Shown in pieces: positions 27,513 through 36,852 of a DNA stretch of 64,000 nt (position 1 is its first letter; the number at the start of each line of letters is the position of its first letter). The translations under genes and the position numbers were made by a program. The notes under the pieces were generated by a model that ran no database searches, had not been told where the DNA came from, and worked only from the letters and a program-made list of their open reading frames with translations. Source of the stretch: CAINVV01 sp037137375. Its GTDB lineage: Bacteria > Bacteroidota > Bacteroidia > Bacteroidales > Prolixibacteraceae. The stretch spans positions 48,814 to 112,813 of the forward strand of contig JBAXKJ010000021.1 of the NCBI GenBank assembly GCA_037137375.1. The letters run 5' to 3'.

Positions 27513-30500
27513 ATGAAATACGTCCTTTTATTTGCCTTAGTTATTGGATTACTGTGTGTTAGAGAGGTTAATAGTTGTCAGGCCCAATCCCAAAATGAAT
27601 CGTCTAAAAATGAGTATTTTACGAATCCGATACTTGCAGGCGACTATGCTGATCCATCTATTGTGAAAGTGGGTGATGATTTTTACATGACCCACAGCTC
27701 GTTCCGTTACGCACCCGGGTTGTTGATATGGCGATCCAGGGATCTGGTACATTGGACACCCGTGACGCGGGCTTTGCAGCAATACGACGGTGACGTTTGG
27801 GCACCAGATTTAGTGTACCATAAAAGCCAGTTTTATATTTATTACAGGTGCAGTTCGGGCAATCATGTTATCACGGCACCACGAATTGAAGGACCATGGA
27901 GCAAGCCCATTGACTTAAAGATCGGCGAGATTGATCCGGGTCATGTAGTAGGACCGGATGGCAAACGTTACCTGCATATGTCAGGTGGCAAAGTAGTAGA
28001 GCTGGCAGACGATGGTTTGTCAGTCGTTGGTGGACTTAAAAAAATTTATGACGGCTGGCCTATTCCGACTAACTGGCGTGTTGAATGTTTCTGTCTAGAG
28101 GGACCCAAGCTGCTTTTACACGACGGTTGGTATCACCTTTTCAGTGCTCAGGGTGGCACCGGCGGTCCATCGACAAGCCACATGGTTGTTGAAGCCCGAT
28201 CAAGGACACCAGTCGGTCCATGGGAAAACTCACCTTACAACCCGGTCATTCACACCAGCAATCAAACAGAATATTGGTGGTCGCAGGGTCATGGAACGGT
28301 ATTTGAAGCTGCCAAAAATAAATGGTGGATGGTGTATCATGGGTATGACCATACCAACCTTCCACTTGGCAGGCAGACACTAATGATTCCGATCGAATGG
28401 ACAAAAGATGGTTGGGCTCATATTCCAAAGGGTATTGATCCATCAAAACCAATCGCAATCCCTAAGATAAATGGATCGAATTTTACGAAGCTTGAACTGT
28501 CTGACGATTTCGCCGGTCCTAAGCTCGGTCTGCAATGGCAATTTTGGAACGAATACGATCCTAGTCGTTACTCTTTCCGGAACAATGCGTTGATAATAAA
28601 AGGGAAAGGTGCATCACCGGCCGATTGCGGCCCACTCACCTGCATGGCCGGACATACAAGTTATGAGCTCGAGGTTGAAGTTGAGATTGAAGGCGATGCA
28701 CAAGCAGGTCTGTTGCTCTTCTACAATCCATCCTTCTATGCCGGACTCGGCATATCCGACAAGGTGTTGTGGGCTGGTGAACGTGGCGAGTTACGCAAAA
28801 CCAAGACGCCGGCCAGGAACCGGAAAATGTTGCTCCGCCTCGTTTGCGACCACAATGAAGTCGACTTTTTTGCAGGTCAGGACCGCGATTCCTTGCGCAA
28901 GGTTTACAATTCGATCAACGTCAGTGGCTATTCACACCATACTTTAGGCGGTTTTCTCAGTCTGCGTCCAGCACTTTACTGCGCCGGAAATGGTCAGGCT
29001 ATCTTCAGAAATTTCAGATACAGAAAGCTGACGCTGCAGTCCAGCCAGGCGCAAGTCGTATCCGACCAAGGGCTGACCCTGCCAACCGGCCAATCGCTGG
29101 TGGTGAATGAAACCACTACCAGCGTTACTGTCGCAAAGGGCGACGGATCCCTCGTGGTCCCTTCCGGGAGCACTGATGCAGAGGCTGTGTATGAAACCGC
29201 GGGCGGCAAACCGGAAACCAAAGCGGAGCACGATGCCCGCATGGCCTGGTGGCGCGAGGCCAGATATGGACTCTTCATCCACTGGAGCCTGAGTTCGGTT
29301 TATGCGGGCGAATGGAAGGGCAAACCCTCCGGCGGCGACTGGATCATGGAGAGGGTGAAAGCGCCCGTGGCCGAGTATGCCGAGGGGGCCAAGCGTTTCA
29401 CCGCCGAGAACTTTAATGCGAATGAGTGGGTTTCACTCGCGAAGGCAGGCGGCATGAAATACATCGTTATCACCGCCAAGCACCACGATGGCTTCACAAT
29501 GTTTGCCTCCAAGGCGAGCAAGTTCAACATGCGCGACGCCACACCTTTCAAGCGCGATCCTCTGGCAGAACTCGCCGCAGCTTGCCGCAGGGAAGGGCTC
29601 AAATTCGGGCTCTATTATTCCCAAGCCCAGGACTGGCATCATGCGGGAGGATACAAGCCGACGATTAAATGGGGTCCAAATCAGATCGGCTGCGAACCCG
29701 GGGTCTCGTGGGACCCTGCCCAGGATGGCGATCCGGATGCCTATATAAAAAACATTGCCGCCGTGCATGTGCGTGAGATCGTCGAGAATTACCAACCCGA
29801 CATTTTCTGGTGGGATTATCCGACTCAAATGCCTGAGGAGAGTGTGAAAGCGCTCCGCGCACCGCTGGCCGATCTGCCGAAGGTGATTGTCAACAGCCGG
29901 CTTGGTAACGGTGTGAAGGGGGATTTTGCTACCTTCGAATTTGGTATCCCCGAGGAGAAGACCATCGGGCGTGACTGGGAAACCTGCACGACCATGAACA
30001 GGAGCTGGGGTTACCGCCGCGCGGATCTCGACTACCGACCGACAGATGACCTCCTGCGCGAATTCATCGAGATCATGAGCCGGGGTGGCAATTACCTTCT
30101 CAACATTGGCCCCGACTCCAAGGGGAAAATTCCAGAACCACAGATCGAGCGAATCACTCAGATTGGCAAATGGCTGAAACAAAATGCCGACTTCGTTTAT
30201 GGGACGTCCGCCGTAAAGATCGGCTGGCAGCCGAAGAACCAGTGGCTTGTCTCCAAGAATGGGAAATACTATCTCCACTTGACGGCCTGGGGCAATCAGG
30301 CTGCGCGCCTTCCTGGTCTGAGCACCAGGATCATCTCCGCCACCACGACAACAGGAGAATCCCTTGTGGTTGGGAAAGATGAAGAAGGCATCACCACCAT
30401 CGCTCCACCAGCCCACCCCGATCCACTCGGAACCATTGTTGTTCTTAAACTCGCAGGGACAGTGGAAACCAAGTTGGCCCGTGTCGAATGCACGCCGCGC

Positions 30501-30947
30501 GATGACGGCTCCTTTATTCTGTCCGCCACTGAAGCCGAACTGCCTGGAAAAACGAGGATTGGATATGTCGACAGCCAGCCTGTGGTGCGCGGATGGTCGT
30601 CCTCTTCCCAGATTCCCACTTGGAAGATCATGGTTCCAACACAAGGGATTGGAGATTACAAGGTGAGACTTGGTTACTCGTGCGAGGATGCCGAGGCGGG
30701 CTCAAACTTCGAGCTGGTGGTGGGAGATTCAAAGGTTGCCGGAGCAGTCCAGGGCACAGGGAACAAAGGAGGGGTGATACGTGTCGAAATTCCAGGATTG
30801 CTCCGCCTTGGAAGCGGTCCGCAAACGCTCTCAATGGTTGCCAGAACTGTTGCTAAAAAATCGGTTATGGACCTTCTGGATATCACGCTCACACCAGTGA
30901 AGAAATGCAACGGCGACACTAATATCACTCGTTCAGAGAAACTTTAA
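27513..30947 (+). CDS. GH43-GH29 fusion enzyme (putative arabinosidase/xylosidase plus alpha-L-fucosidase)
   Basis: This 1144-residue exported protein (signal about 1-25) joins two complete catalytic modules. Residues about 34-330 are a GH43 propeller with Asp47 in YADPSI, Asp in GEIDPGH and Glu in CLEGPK; residues about 335-520 are its C-terminal ConA-like domain. After a linker (about 520-565), residues about 569-1000 are GH29, beginning MAWWREARYGLFIHW, with KHHDGF and DIFWWDYP whose Asp (about residue 767) is the expected nucleophile. Residues about 1020-1144 are a beta-sandwich. There is no frame break at the junction. Composition changes there: the line at 28021 is 28/60 GC, that at 30001 is 41/60. 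This looks like fusion of a resident GH43 gene to a transferred GH29 gene. Confidence 0.87.
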   Translation: MKYVLLFALVIGLLCVREVNSCQAQSQNESSKNEYFTNPILAGDYADPSIVKVGDDFYMTHSSFRYAPGLLIWRSRDLVHWTPVTRALQQYDGDVWAPDLVYHKSQFYIYYRCSSGNHVITAPRIEGPWSKPIDLKIGEIDPGHVVGPDGKRYLHMSGGKVVELADDGLSVVGGLKKIYDGWPIPTNWRVECFCLEGPKLLLHDGWYHLFSAQGGTGGPSTSHMVVEARSRTPVGPWENSPYNPVIHTSNQTEYWWSQGHGTVFEAAKNKWWMVYHGYDHTNLPLGRQTLMIPIEWTKDGWAHIPKGIDPSKPIAIPKINGSNFTKLELSDDFAGPKLGLQWQFWNEYDPSRYSFRNNALIIKGKGASPADCGPLTCMAGHTSYELEVEVEIEGDAQAGLLLFYNPSFYAGLGISDKVLWAGERGELRKTKTPARNRKMLLRLVCDHNEVDFFAGQDRDSLRKVYNSINVSGYSHHTLGGFLSLRPALYCAGNGQAIFRNFRYRKLTLQSSQAQVVSDQGLTLPTGQSLVVNETTTSVTVAKGDGSLVVPSGSTDAEAVYETAGGKPETKAEHDARMAWWREARYGLFIHWSLSSVYAGEWKGKPSGGDWIMERVKAPVAEYAEGAKRFTAENFNANEWVSLAKAGGMKYIVITAKHHDGFTMFASKASKFNMRDATPFKRDPLAELAAACRREGLKFGLYYSQAQDWHHAGGYKPTIKWGPNQIGCEPGVSWDPAQDGDPDAYIKNIAAVHVREIVENYQPDIFWWDYPTQMPEESVKALRAPLADLPKVIVNSRLGNGVKGDFATFEFGIPEEKTIGRDWETCTTMNRSWGYRRADLDYRPTDDLLREFIEIMSRGGNYLLNIGPDSKGKIPEPQIERITQIGKWLKQNADFVYGTSAVKIGWQPKNQWLVSKNGKYYLHLTAWGNQAARLPGLSTRIISATTTTGESLVVGKDEEGITTIAPPAHPDPLGTIVVLKLAGTVETKLARVECTPRDDGSFILSATEAELPGKTRIGYVDSQPVVRGWSSSSQIPTWKIMVPTQGIGDYKVRLGYSCEDAEAGSNFELVVGDSKVAGAVQGTGNKGGVIRVEIPGLLRLGSGPQTLSMVARTVAKKSVMDLLDITLTPVKKCNGDTNITRSEKL

Positions 30948-30962
30948 AGGATCCAAAAGGCC

Positions 30963-33900
30963 ATGAAGAAGCAGACATTCTTTATCTTAGCCATGGCGAT
31001 GATGGCTACAGCCAACGCCGAGGAACCCGCTCTCTGGTATGAAAAACCGGCCAAAACCTGGGAGCAGGAGGCTTTGCCGATCGGCAACGGCCGCCTTGGC
31101 GCGATGCTCTTTGGAGGGATTGGGCACGAACGCATCCAGTTCAATGAAGATAGCCAATGGATAGGTGACGAAACAGATACAGGTGCCTATCAAGCCTTCG
31201 GCGATTTGTTTATCGACTTCGAAGGCGATGCAGCAGCGACAAACTATCGGCGCGAACTCGATATCAGCCAAGCGGTCCACACGGTGGTCTACAAAAAAAA
31301 TGGTGTGAACTTCCGCCGTGAGTATTTTGCCAGTCATCCGGCAGGTGTCATGGTCTTTCGCTTCACTGCAGACAAGCCGGGCGCGCTCAGTGGCACGATT
31401 TCTATGACCGATGCTCACAAGGGTGCAATTACGGTCGATGCCGGGGGACTCACCAGCAAGGGCTGCCTTGCCGGATATATGCACGAACTCTCGAATCACC
31501 CTACCAATTCCCCGAATCCTCATTCGCCTATTTCGAAGTCAACGACTACTCCTCCCCTTCGAAATGCCTACGACATCGCCCTCGACTATGAGGCCCAAGC
31601 GCATGTACGCCACGAAGGCGGCACGCTGGAGGTGAAGGATGGCAAGCTGGTATTCAAGAATGTCGATACCCTTACGATTTATCTCGATGCTGGCACTGAC
31701 TATATCAACCAGCGCGCCAAAAAGTGGCGCGGCGAGCATCCGCACAGTGCCATCACCGAGCGGCTCGCAAAAGCCGCCTCGACCCCATACTCAGACCTCC
31801 TTGCATCCCATGTGAAGGACTACCAATCCCTCTTCAACCGGGTATCCATTGACCTAGGCAAAACCCCGCCGGATTTTTCCAAAATACCCACTGCCCAGCG
31901 TTTGATCGCCTACCGGGGCGCTAAGGAAACTGCGGAATCAAAGCTCGCCACCCACTCCAGCCTGAAGGCAGTCTCCTACGACGGTTTTCCGGACGATCCC
32001 ACGATCAAGGGTGTGGATGACCCCGGGCTGGAAGGACTCTTTTTCCAATATGCCCGCTACCTCATGATCGCCTCCTCCCGGCCCGGAGACCTCCCAGCCA
32101 ACCTTCAAGGCAATTGGAACGAGAGCAACAATCCACCTTGGAGGAGCGATTACCACACCGATGTCAACGTCCAGATGAACTATTGGTTCGTAGATCCCGC
32201 TAACCTTAGCGAGTGTTTCGAGCCGTTGTCCGAGTGGCTGTATTCGATTGTTCCGGTCCGTCGTGACGAAACCAAAGCGGAATTTGGCGTTCGCGGCTGG
32301 GCCACTCGCTGGGAGAATGGCATTTTTGGCGGTGCTACCTGCCTGTGGGGCATGGGCGATGCGGCTTGGATCACACAGAACATCTGGGATCACTATGCCT
32401 TCACCCGGGACAAGGAATACCTCCGCAACCGTGCCTACCCGATCATGAAGGAGCTCTGCGAGTTCTGGGAGGACATGCTCAAGGAAGATGCCAATGGAAA
32501 GCTTGTGAGTCCGAAGAGCAAGTCTCCAGAACACGGCCCGCTGGCCGAGGGCAATTCCTACGAACAACAGCTCGTCTATGATCTCTTCACGAACTACATC
32601 GAAGCCTCCAAAGATCTCGGGGTAGATGCCAACTACCGCGCCAAAGTGGAAAAAATGCGCTCACGCCTCCTTGTCCCGAAAATCGGCAAATGGGGTCAGC
32701 TCCAGGAGTGGGCGGAAGACCTCGATGATCCGAAGGATACTCACCGCCATGTTTCCCACATGCTAGGTATTTACCCAGGCCGCCAGTTCACACCATTCAC
32801 CACGCCAGAGATCACCGAGGCCGCCAAAGTCTCGATGAATGCCCGTGGAAATGCCGGTGTGGGTTGGAGCCGCGCCATGAAGAGCTGCGTCTGGGCCCGC
32901 CTGCACAATGGTGACCGAGCCTATTCAATTCTGAAAGGTCTGTTGCGCTTTCAAGTCACACCCAACCTCTTCAATACCTGCCCTCCATTCCAAATCGACG
33001 GCAACTTCGGTTATGCTGCCTCTGTCTGCGAAATGCTCCTCCAGAGCCATGCGGGAGAAATTCACCTTCTGCCTGCCTTGCCCAAAGCCTGGGCCAATGG
33101 TTCAATCAAAGGCCTGCGAGCCCGTGGCGGGTTCACCGTGGACATAGAATGGAAAGACGGCAAGGTGACCAAGTACCGCATTGCTTCGCCCGAGCCGCGT
33201 AAGGTCAAGGTCCGCGTCAACGGGAAAGAAAAGAACATCCTGTCGGAGGCACTGCTCATCGGCGATCCTGCCCGTGCGGCGGATCTTCCGGGCGAGCTTC
33301 AGACCGCCTATGACAAGGGCTATCGGAACATCACGATCGCCCCCGGAACCTACGTTCTGCCGGCGACCGGCAAGGCTTCCATCGAGCTGGACTCCTGGAA
33401 TGGAGCCTCCATTCACGCCCAAAGGGTAACCATCATCTTCCAGGAACTGGCACATCGGCCGATTCATTTTAAGAATTGCCGCGATGTAAGCCTGGACGGC
33501 CCGATCTTGCGGTTTGCTGAGCCCGCCTTCACCCAGGGCCGCATCAAGGCCATGGGCAAGGATAACCAGGGAGCATGGCTCGACTGGCAAATCGACACGG
33601 GATATCCCGTGGACATCGATCCCACGAAATCGTCTCTTGACGTCGCCGATCAGGCCACCCGCTTGCTGAAGGCTGGAACGGGCGACTTCCATTGCACAAC
33701 TTTTGAAACGCTTGGTCCGGGCCTTTTTCGCTTACGCGGGGTAAAGGGAGGAATCGGCTCGGCTGCGGTAGGTGACTGGGTCTTCACGCGGCACAACAGT
33801 GGCAATACCATCGTTCATCTCGACGGCTGTGAAAGTTGTTCCATGAAGCAGTTGAGCCTGCAGAATTCTGGATTTGCTGCATTTTTCGAAACAGGTGGCA

Positions 33901-35210
33901 TCGGCGGAAATCTCTTTGAAGGCTGCCGCGTGATGCCCGGGCCCCGGCCAGCTGGGGCAAAGGAAGATCAACTGGTGGGCTGCGGAGCCGACGGATTTCA
34001 CTCTGCGGGAACAAAGAAAGGCCCGACGATCGTAAAATGCTCGTGGGAAGGTTTGCTTCACGACGATTGCATTGCCATTCATGGCAGCCTGCAAAAAGTA
34101 TTTCGGGTTGAAGGAAACAAACTAATTATGGAACCAGGCAACCGAGGCGGCTTTGCCCTGGGAGAACCTGTTCGCGTCTCAAGTGCCACGGGCTATTTCG
34201 GTAAATTCACCTGTGCCAAAGCTGAGGAGATCACGGAGAAAATCGAGTGCCAGGAGCTGACGCTATTCATCGCAGACGAGCGGGAGACTGCCCGGGTGGA
34301 AGAGAACCAGCGAAGGTTGAGTGTGCTGGAGCCGATCAGAATCTCGGGCAGCAATGGAGCCTCGGGAGAATTCACTTGCTGGTCTGTAGTCCAGAAAAGC
34401 CGAGGTGAGTATCTTCTGTCTGTAACTCCGCGACTCACAGCGCCTCCCAATCAGAAAACTCTCCTGAAAATTCATCCTAATGACGCGCTTAAGATCTCTG
34501 GCGAACGCGGTGTCATAGGCAATTTCCTCTGCAAAGAGTTTCGCAGTACGACTCGGAACCAGCCTTTTTCCCAAATCACCCTCGATCGGGAGAGCGGTGC
34601 GCCGGCGGACGCTAAAGCCTCCAATCCCAACCGCAACGGGGCTGGATTCAAGATACTAAACTGTTCACTCGGCAACTGTCGTTCCCGCGGAATCCTGGTG
34701 AAGGCCGACAATGGTCTCATTGAGGGCTGCACAATCAGCGGTTGCGGAATGTCGGCTATCAGCATCGGACCGGAATACTGGTGGGGTGAAGCCGATTATT
34801 CACAGAACGTCATTGTCCGAGGTAACAAACTCTCAAAAAATGTCCTTAACGGCAGCGCTGCAGGTGTGGTCTTTGTTCATGGGGACGGGGCAATCGGCAA
34901 CGCAAATATTACCCTAACCGACAACCTCTTTGACCGGAATTACGGCCAGATTGCCGTACACGTTGAAGACACTGATGGAGTATTGATAGCCGGCAATCGC
35001 TTCATCGGCTCGCCGGATCTGTTGCCTGACAGGGCGAGAATCGTTATGGACTTCAAATCAACCAGGAACATCACCTTGAAAGGAAATTGGGGCGAAAGCC
35101 TCGCCCCGAACGACATCCTCATACACCTTGGGAATGACGTACAGGTCGTCTCCGGCAACGACACCACGGGGATCAAGCGCCAACCACAAAATGAAAAGGG
35201 ACATCTATGA
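30963..35210 (+). CDS. GH95 alpha-L-fucosidase fused to a right-handed beta-helix domain
   Basis: This is a 1415-residue exported protein (signal about 1-20). Residues about 22-757 are full-length GH95: PIGNGRLGAMLFGG near the start, DVNVQMNYW (about 400, the two catalytic Asn), SPEHGP (about 520, the acid Glu) and FQIDGNFG (about 677, the Asp). Directly after the GH95 end, at about residue 760, a parallel beta-helix of some 650 residues begins (ITIAPGTYVLP...). It resembles the separate beta-helix protein at 39352 and, more distantly, GH110. The junction has no linker, and stand-alone GH95 enzymes normally end there. The gene is the most GC-rich of the window (line 33481: 40/60 GC), unlike the AT-rich gene 64 bases downstream. 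Confidence 0.88.
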   Translation: MKKQTFFILAMAMMATANAEEPALWYEKPAKTWEQEALPIGNGRLGAMLFGGIGHERIQFNEDSQWIGDETDTGAYQAFGDLFIDFEGDAAATNYRRELDISQAVHTVVYKKNGVNFRREYFASHPAGVMVFRFTADKPGALSGTISMTDAHKGAITVDAGGLTSKGCLAGYMHELSNHPTNSPNPHSPISKSTTTPPLRNAYDIALDYEAQAHVRHEGGTLEVKDGKLVFKNVDTLTIYLDAGTDYINQRAKKWRGEHPHSAITERLAKAASTPYSDLLASHVKDYQSLFNRVSIDLGKTPPDFSKIPTAQRLIAYRGAKETAESKLATHSSLKAVSYDGFPDDPTIKGVDDPGLEGLFFQYARYLMIASSRPGDLPANLQGNWNESNNPPWRSDYHTDVNVQMNYWFVDPANLSECFEPLSEWLYSIVPVRRDETKAEFGVRGWATRWENGIFGGATCLWGMGDAAWITQNIWDHYAFTRDKEYLRNRAYPIMKELCEFWEDMLKEDANGKLVSPKSKSPEHGPLAEGNSYEQQLVYDLFTNYIEASKDLGVDANYRAKVEKMRSRLLVPKIGKWGQLQEWAEDLDDPKDTHRHVSHMLGIYPGRQFTPFTTPEITEAAKVSMNARGNAGVGWSRAMKSCVWARLHNGDRAYSILKGLLRFQVTPNLFNTCPPFQIDGNFGYAASVCEMLLQSHAGEIHLLPALPKAWANGSIKGLRARGGFTVDIEWKDGKVTKYRIASPEPRKVKVRVNGKEKNILSEALLIGDPARAADLPGELQTAYDKGYRNITIAPGTYVLPATGKASIELDSWNGASIHAQRVTIIFQELAHRPIHFKNCRDVSLDGPILRFAEPAFTQGRIKAMGKDNQGAWLDWQIDTGYPVDIDPTKSSLDVADQATRLLKAGTGDFHCTTFETLGPGLFRLRGVKGGIGSAAVGDWVFTRHNSGNTIVHLDGCESCSMKQLSLQNSGFAAFFETGGIGGNLFEGCRVMPGPRPAGAKEDQLVGCGADGFHSAGTKKGPTIVKCSWEGLLHDDCIAIHGSLQKVFRVEGNKLIMEPGNRGGFALGEPVRVSSATGYFGKFTCAKAEEITEKIECQELTLFIADERETARVEENQRRLSVLEPIRISGSNGASGEFTCWSVVQKSRGEYLLSVTPRLTAPPNQKTLLKIHPNDALKISGERGVIGNFLCKEFRSTTRNQPFSQITLDRESGAPADAKASNPNRNGAGFKILNCSLGNCRSRGILVKADNGLIEGCTISGCGMSAISIGPEYWWGEADYSQNVIVRGNKLSKNVLNGSAAGVVFVHGDGAIGNANITLTDNLFDRNYGQIAVHVEDTDGVLIAGNRFIGSPDLLPDRARIVMDFKSTRNITLKGNWGESLAPNDILIHLGNDVQVVSGNDTTGIKRQPQNEKGHL

Positions 35211-35274
35211 AAAAAACATGATAACATTCGTTAATTACTATCGATAATCTTACTCTTTAATAAATTAGATAGAA

Positions 35275-36753
35275 ATGGCAGTGCTTAGTCTGCTGAAAAG
35301 TATGAGAATAAATAAAAAATACAGGATTCTGTTTTTACTATTATTTGCCATCAGCCTTGATGGTTATTCCAGACTAAAACTTCCTTCAATCATCGGTAGT
35401 AATATGGTATTGCAGCAGCGATCCCCGATAAAAATCTGGGGCACTGCCGCTCCATTTAAAATGATCTCAGTCGTCGCATCCTGGGATAATCATAAGTGTA
35501 TCACCAAATCGGATAAAGATGGGAATTGGATGACTTCTCTCATTACACCCCAGGCAGGTGGACCTTTTGAGATAAAAATTATGGAAGAAGATCAAATAGT
35601 CCTGAAAAATATTCTTATCGGTGAAGTCTGGCTTTGTTCAGGTCAGTCGAACATGGAAATGCATGTGAAAGGATTCAACAATCAACCTGTTAATGGCTCT
35701 TTAGATATTATTGCCAGGGCCCGAAAGGAAACGCCAATTCGTTTATTTACTGTAGAGCGAAACATGAGCAAAACTCCCCTAGGTGATTGCAGTGGAAAGT
35801 GGAGTGAAAATACGCCTGAAAATGTAGCAGATGCCAGTGGAGTGGCCTATTTTTTTGGGAAGTATCTGCAGGAAGCACTCAATGTTCCTGTGGGATTGAT
35901 TATGCCAACCTGGGGTGGAACGAAAGTAGAAGATTGGATGAATCGTAAATCCATTGAACCTTTTAAAGAGATAGACTTATCGAATCTTGATAACAATAAT
36001 ACCCCTGTTGATGACCCTAATAAAGTGCCTTGTGTACTCTATAATGCGATGATTCATCCGCTCATTAACTATGCCATTAAAGGTGCAATTTGGTATCAGG
36101 GTGAAAGTAACGCGAATCAACCCACTTTGTACAGGCGGCTCATGCCCGCCTTTGTAAAAGGTTTAAGAGACGACTGGGGATTAGGTGAATTCCCATTCTA
36201 CTATGTACAGATCGCTCCTTATAAATACCAACATCCCGATAGTGTGAGGGGCGCAAAATTGCGGGAAGTACAAATGCAAAACTTACAGGAAATTCCAAAT
36301 TCAGGTATGGCCATAATTTTAGATATTGGGTCCAAAGATTTCATCCATCCACCAGAAAAAATAAAAGTAGGAAATCGATTGGCTTACTGGGCATTGAGCA
36401 ATACTTATGGTAGAACCGGATATGCTTTTTGTGGTCCAGTTTATAAATCGATGGAGGTTTTGGGCAGTAAAGTACTCATTTCATTTGATCATACGGAAGG
36501 CGGTTTAATTCCAATGGGAAAACTCATTGAAAATTTTGAAATTGCCGGTGCTGACAAAGTTTTTTATCCTGCAAAGGCAACAGTTGAAATGAAAAAAGGA
36601 CCCGGTGATGTTCTGCGGGACAGGCTTGAAGTGGAGAGCGACAAAGTCCCGAATCCGGTTGCTGTAAGGTATGCATTCAGAAATTATGTGGAAGCGAGTT
36701 TGTTCAATGGATTTGGTCTTCCTGCTTCATCCTTTAGAACGGATAACTGGTAA
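35275..36753 (+). CDS. SASA-type carbohydrate acetylesterase
   Basis: The 492-residue secreted SGNH hydrolase has WLCSGQSNMEMH (catalytic Ser), GAIWYQGESNAN and DFIHPPEKIKVGNR (Asp/His) in the usual order, and ends FGLPASSFRTDNW, close to the end of the other esterase. It lacks the inserted sugar-binding sandwich of that paralogue. ATG at 35275 gives a 10-residue extension; ATG at 35302 (MRINKK) is a good alternative with a cleaner signal peptide. The gene is AT-rich throughout, like the genes that follow it and unlike the one before. Two esterases in one PUL suggest acetylation at different positions or in different compartments. Confidence 0.87.
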   Translation: MAVLSLLKSMRINKKYRILFLLLFAISLDGYSRLKLPSIIGSNMVLQQRSPIKIWGTAAPFKMISVVASWDNHKCITKSDKDGNWMTSLITPQAGGPFEIKIMEEDQIVLKNILIGEVWLCSGQSNMEMHVKGFNNQPVNGSLDIIARARKETPIRLFTVERNMSKTPLGDCSGKWSENTPENVADASGVAYFFGKYLQEALNVPVGLIMPTWGGTKVEDWMNRKSIEPFKEIDLSNLDNNNTPVDDPNKVPCVLYNAMIHPLINYAIKGAIWYQGESNANQPTLYRRLMPAFVKGLRDDWGLGEFPFYYVQIAPYKYQHPDSVRGAKLREVQMQNLQEIPNSGMAIILDIGSKDFIHPPEKIKVGNRLAYWALSNTYGRTGYAFCGPVYKSMEVLGSKVLISFDHTEGGLIPMGKLIENFEIAGADKVFYPAKATVEMKKGPGDVLRDRLEVESDKVPNPVAVRYAFRNYVEASLFNGFGLPASSFRTDNW

Positions 36754-36852
36754 TGCTATTTTATTGTGATTGAATTATTTAAGAGCAATCAGAAGGATTT
36801 TATTTAAAATATGGTAAATTGTAAATAATCAGAAAAATAAACTGGATATTAA

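Larger units (their letters stand above)
21200..35210. other. GC-richer block inside an AT-rich PUL, probable transferred segment
   Basis: Composition rises within the esterase gene near 21.2 kb and drops sharply at 35.21 kb, just after the GH95-helix stop. Sample 60-base lines: 20941 has 21 GC, 22381 has 33, 30001 has 41, 33481 has 40, 37501 has 20. AT-rich patches inside the block coincide with gene starts (25.48-25.6 kb) and with the GH43 half of the fusion (27.4-28.5 kb). No transposase, integrase or att-like repeat is visible at either end; similar 5' halves of two esterase genes flank the block. Confidence 0.55.

Noticed and set aside
29433..30644. A 403-codon open frame on the minus strand opposite the GH29 module
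   Set aside because: It lies fully antisense to a well-supported GH29 domain in very GC-rich DNA, where long antisense frames arise from codon bias; its translation shows no family motif.
31938..32567. A 209-codon minus-strand frame opposite GH95
   Set aside because: Antisense shadow of conserved GH95 catalytic motifs in GC-rich sequence; no recognisable domain.
33102..33692. A 196-codon minus-strand frame over the GH95/beta-helix junction, which could have hinted at a separate gene there
   Set aside because: The plus-strand frame is continuous and domain-rich on both sides; the minus frame has no leader, ribosome site or known motif.
21200..35210. Insertion sequence or integrase as the carrier of the GC-rich block
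   Set aside because: I looked for transposase or integrase frames and terminal inverted repeats at both ends and saw none.
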